A stretch of DNA of 64,000 nucleotides, from assembly GCF_013359945.1 (NCBI RefSeq), contig NZ_JABWCS010000200.1, positions 59,354-123,353 on the forward strand. Reading direction: 5' to 3'. Under the pieces are notes generated by a model. It saw only the letters and a program-made list of their open reading frames with translations, was not told the DNA's origin and searched no databases. The position numbers and the translations under genes were made by a program. Position 1 is the stretch's first letter; each line of letters opens with the position of its first letter. Below, piece after piece: positions 63,441 to 64,000 of the stretch. This DNA comes from Paenibacillus agri. Its GTDB lineage: Bacteria; Bacillota; Bacilli; Paenibacillales; Paenibacillaceae.

Positions 63441-63454
63441 TATTAATTTTTCTA

Positions 63455-63482
63455 AGTATACCCAATTTCCCCAAGAATGCAA
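63455..63482 (-). promoter_or_regulatory. Promoter of the T-box–argS transcript
   Basis: On the minus strand TTGCAT (63477–63482), a 16-bp spacer and TATACT (63455–63460) lie just upstream of the leader. Confidence 0.7.
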
Positions 63483-63669
63483 TAGCCATTTCCCTTTTCT
63501 TGCAAACAGCTCGGAAATTAATTCTTTATCTATATCTGAATGCATGGTTATTTACGTCCACACCGACCGTAACAATATCGAATATTACTATATCGAGGCA
63601 CTGATTTATGAATGCTAGAGATAATGATAGTGTCGCAGTTTCAAAATCTATTAAAAAGGAGTTGGAGCA

Positions 63670-64000
63670 ATGAGTTTTTTATCAACAGGGCCGATAGAGA
63701 ATGCGGTATCGCCGGTGAGTGGGATAAGACCGACTCAACAGTTGACGGTAAAGATCGACAATCGAAGTTCAGATACTGCCGCTTCCGTTGAAATTTACGG
63801 TTATTATCTGAACGGAGTAAGAACGGAGTATGTCTGTGAAGTACTGTCCGTATCCCCGAACCAGGTTATTACAAGAGACTATTTTGCTGACTTTGACGGT
63901 TTCGAGTTTATTTTCGAAACCCCGCTGGATGGACTGGACGACACTATCCAAATTTCAGTATGGGGTGTTGATGCTGAAGGGCAACTGGTAACTGCACACC
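63670..64000 (+). CDS. Hypothetical protein (3'-truncated by window edge)
   Basis: The ATG at 63670 has AAAGGAG about ten bases upstream. The first 110 residues are rich in Val, Thr, Ser and Asp with alternating beta patterns (for example Q-L-T-V-K-I-D-N-R-S-S and V-E-I-Y-G-Y-Y), resembling an immunoglobulin-like or exosporium-type beta-sandwich. There is no signal peptide. I do not recognise the family, and the end is outside the window. Confidence 0.7.
   Translation, partial: MSFLSTGPIENAVSPVSGIRPTQQLTVKIDNRSSDTAASVEIYGYYLNGVRTEYVCEVLSVSPNQVITRDYFADFDGFEFIFETPLDGLDDTIQISVWGVDAEGQLVTAH

Overview
The window looks like a chromosomal segment of a Paenibacillus-type spore-forming Firmicute. The evidence is the gene content (gerM–rph–rdgB order, YesM/YesN-type sensor/regulator pair beside a sugar ABC importer, S-layer-homology protein, LplB/LplC-type permeases, T-box and yybP-ykoY leaders), strong AGGAGG ribosome-binding sites and frequent TTG/GTG starts. 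I saw no phage, insertion sequence, CRISPR array or rRNA. Species assignment is inference.

Layout. 1–3190: end of a urease operon (ureF partial, ureG, ureD) and a nickel permease. 3573–6092: SsuA/TauA-type ABC importer. 6568–8527: serine hydrolase divergent from a TrmB-family regulator. 8703–13520: S-layer-anchored YcdB/PepSY-like protein, a TerC-family gene behind a complete manganese-type riboswitch, and a lipoprotein. 13630–23454: sugar ABC importer (minus strand), divergent YesM/YesN-type two-component pair, and a GH13 alpha-glucosidase. 23631–29158: methyltransferase, metallo-hydrolase, PgpA-like protein, gerM, rph, rdgB. 30085–34510: two tandem modular GH18 chitinases. 35263–40627: NfeD and SPFH proteins, DUF985 cupin, aldo/keto reductase, asparagine synthase, small unknown. 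40822: tRNA-Arg(UCU). 40974–53415: serine hydrolase and a divergent seven-gene operon (LacI regulator, esterase, two permeases, binding protein, GH3 beta-glucosidase, long GH94 phosphorylase), which I read as a beta-1,2-glucan (sophorooligosaccharide) utilisation locus. 54521–61194: cydABCD plus an orphan response regulator with an altered acidic pocket. 61301–63460: an unusually long argS behind a T-box leader. 63670–end: a partial unknown gene.

The most unexpected signal is in the non-coding DNA. Four intergenic regions (6153–6337, 21042–21225, 29512–29698, 53499–53683) each carry four 21-bp imperfect palindromes of the form TAA…TTA. Their centres are 50–52, then 62, then 50–52 bp apart in every copy. 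Two sequence families share this geometry. Within each family the spacer lengths are fixed although the spacer sequences have drifted, and the second half of each element mirrors the first. I know of no named element with this layout. A separate ~80-bp dispersed repeat lies beside two of them.

Metabolically the window is a carbohydrate-scavenging region: secreted chitinases, two sugar importers with their own regulators, and intracellular glycosidases and a phosphorylase. Metal homeostasis (Ni, Mn), microaerobic respiration and housekeeping genes are set between them. All function calls come from reading motifs by eye; no database search was run.
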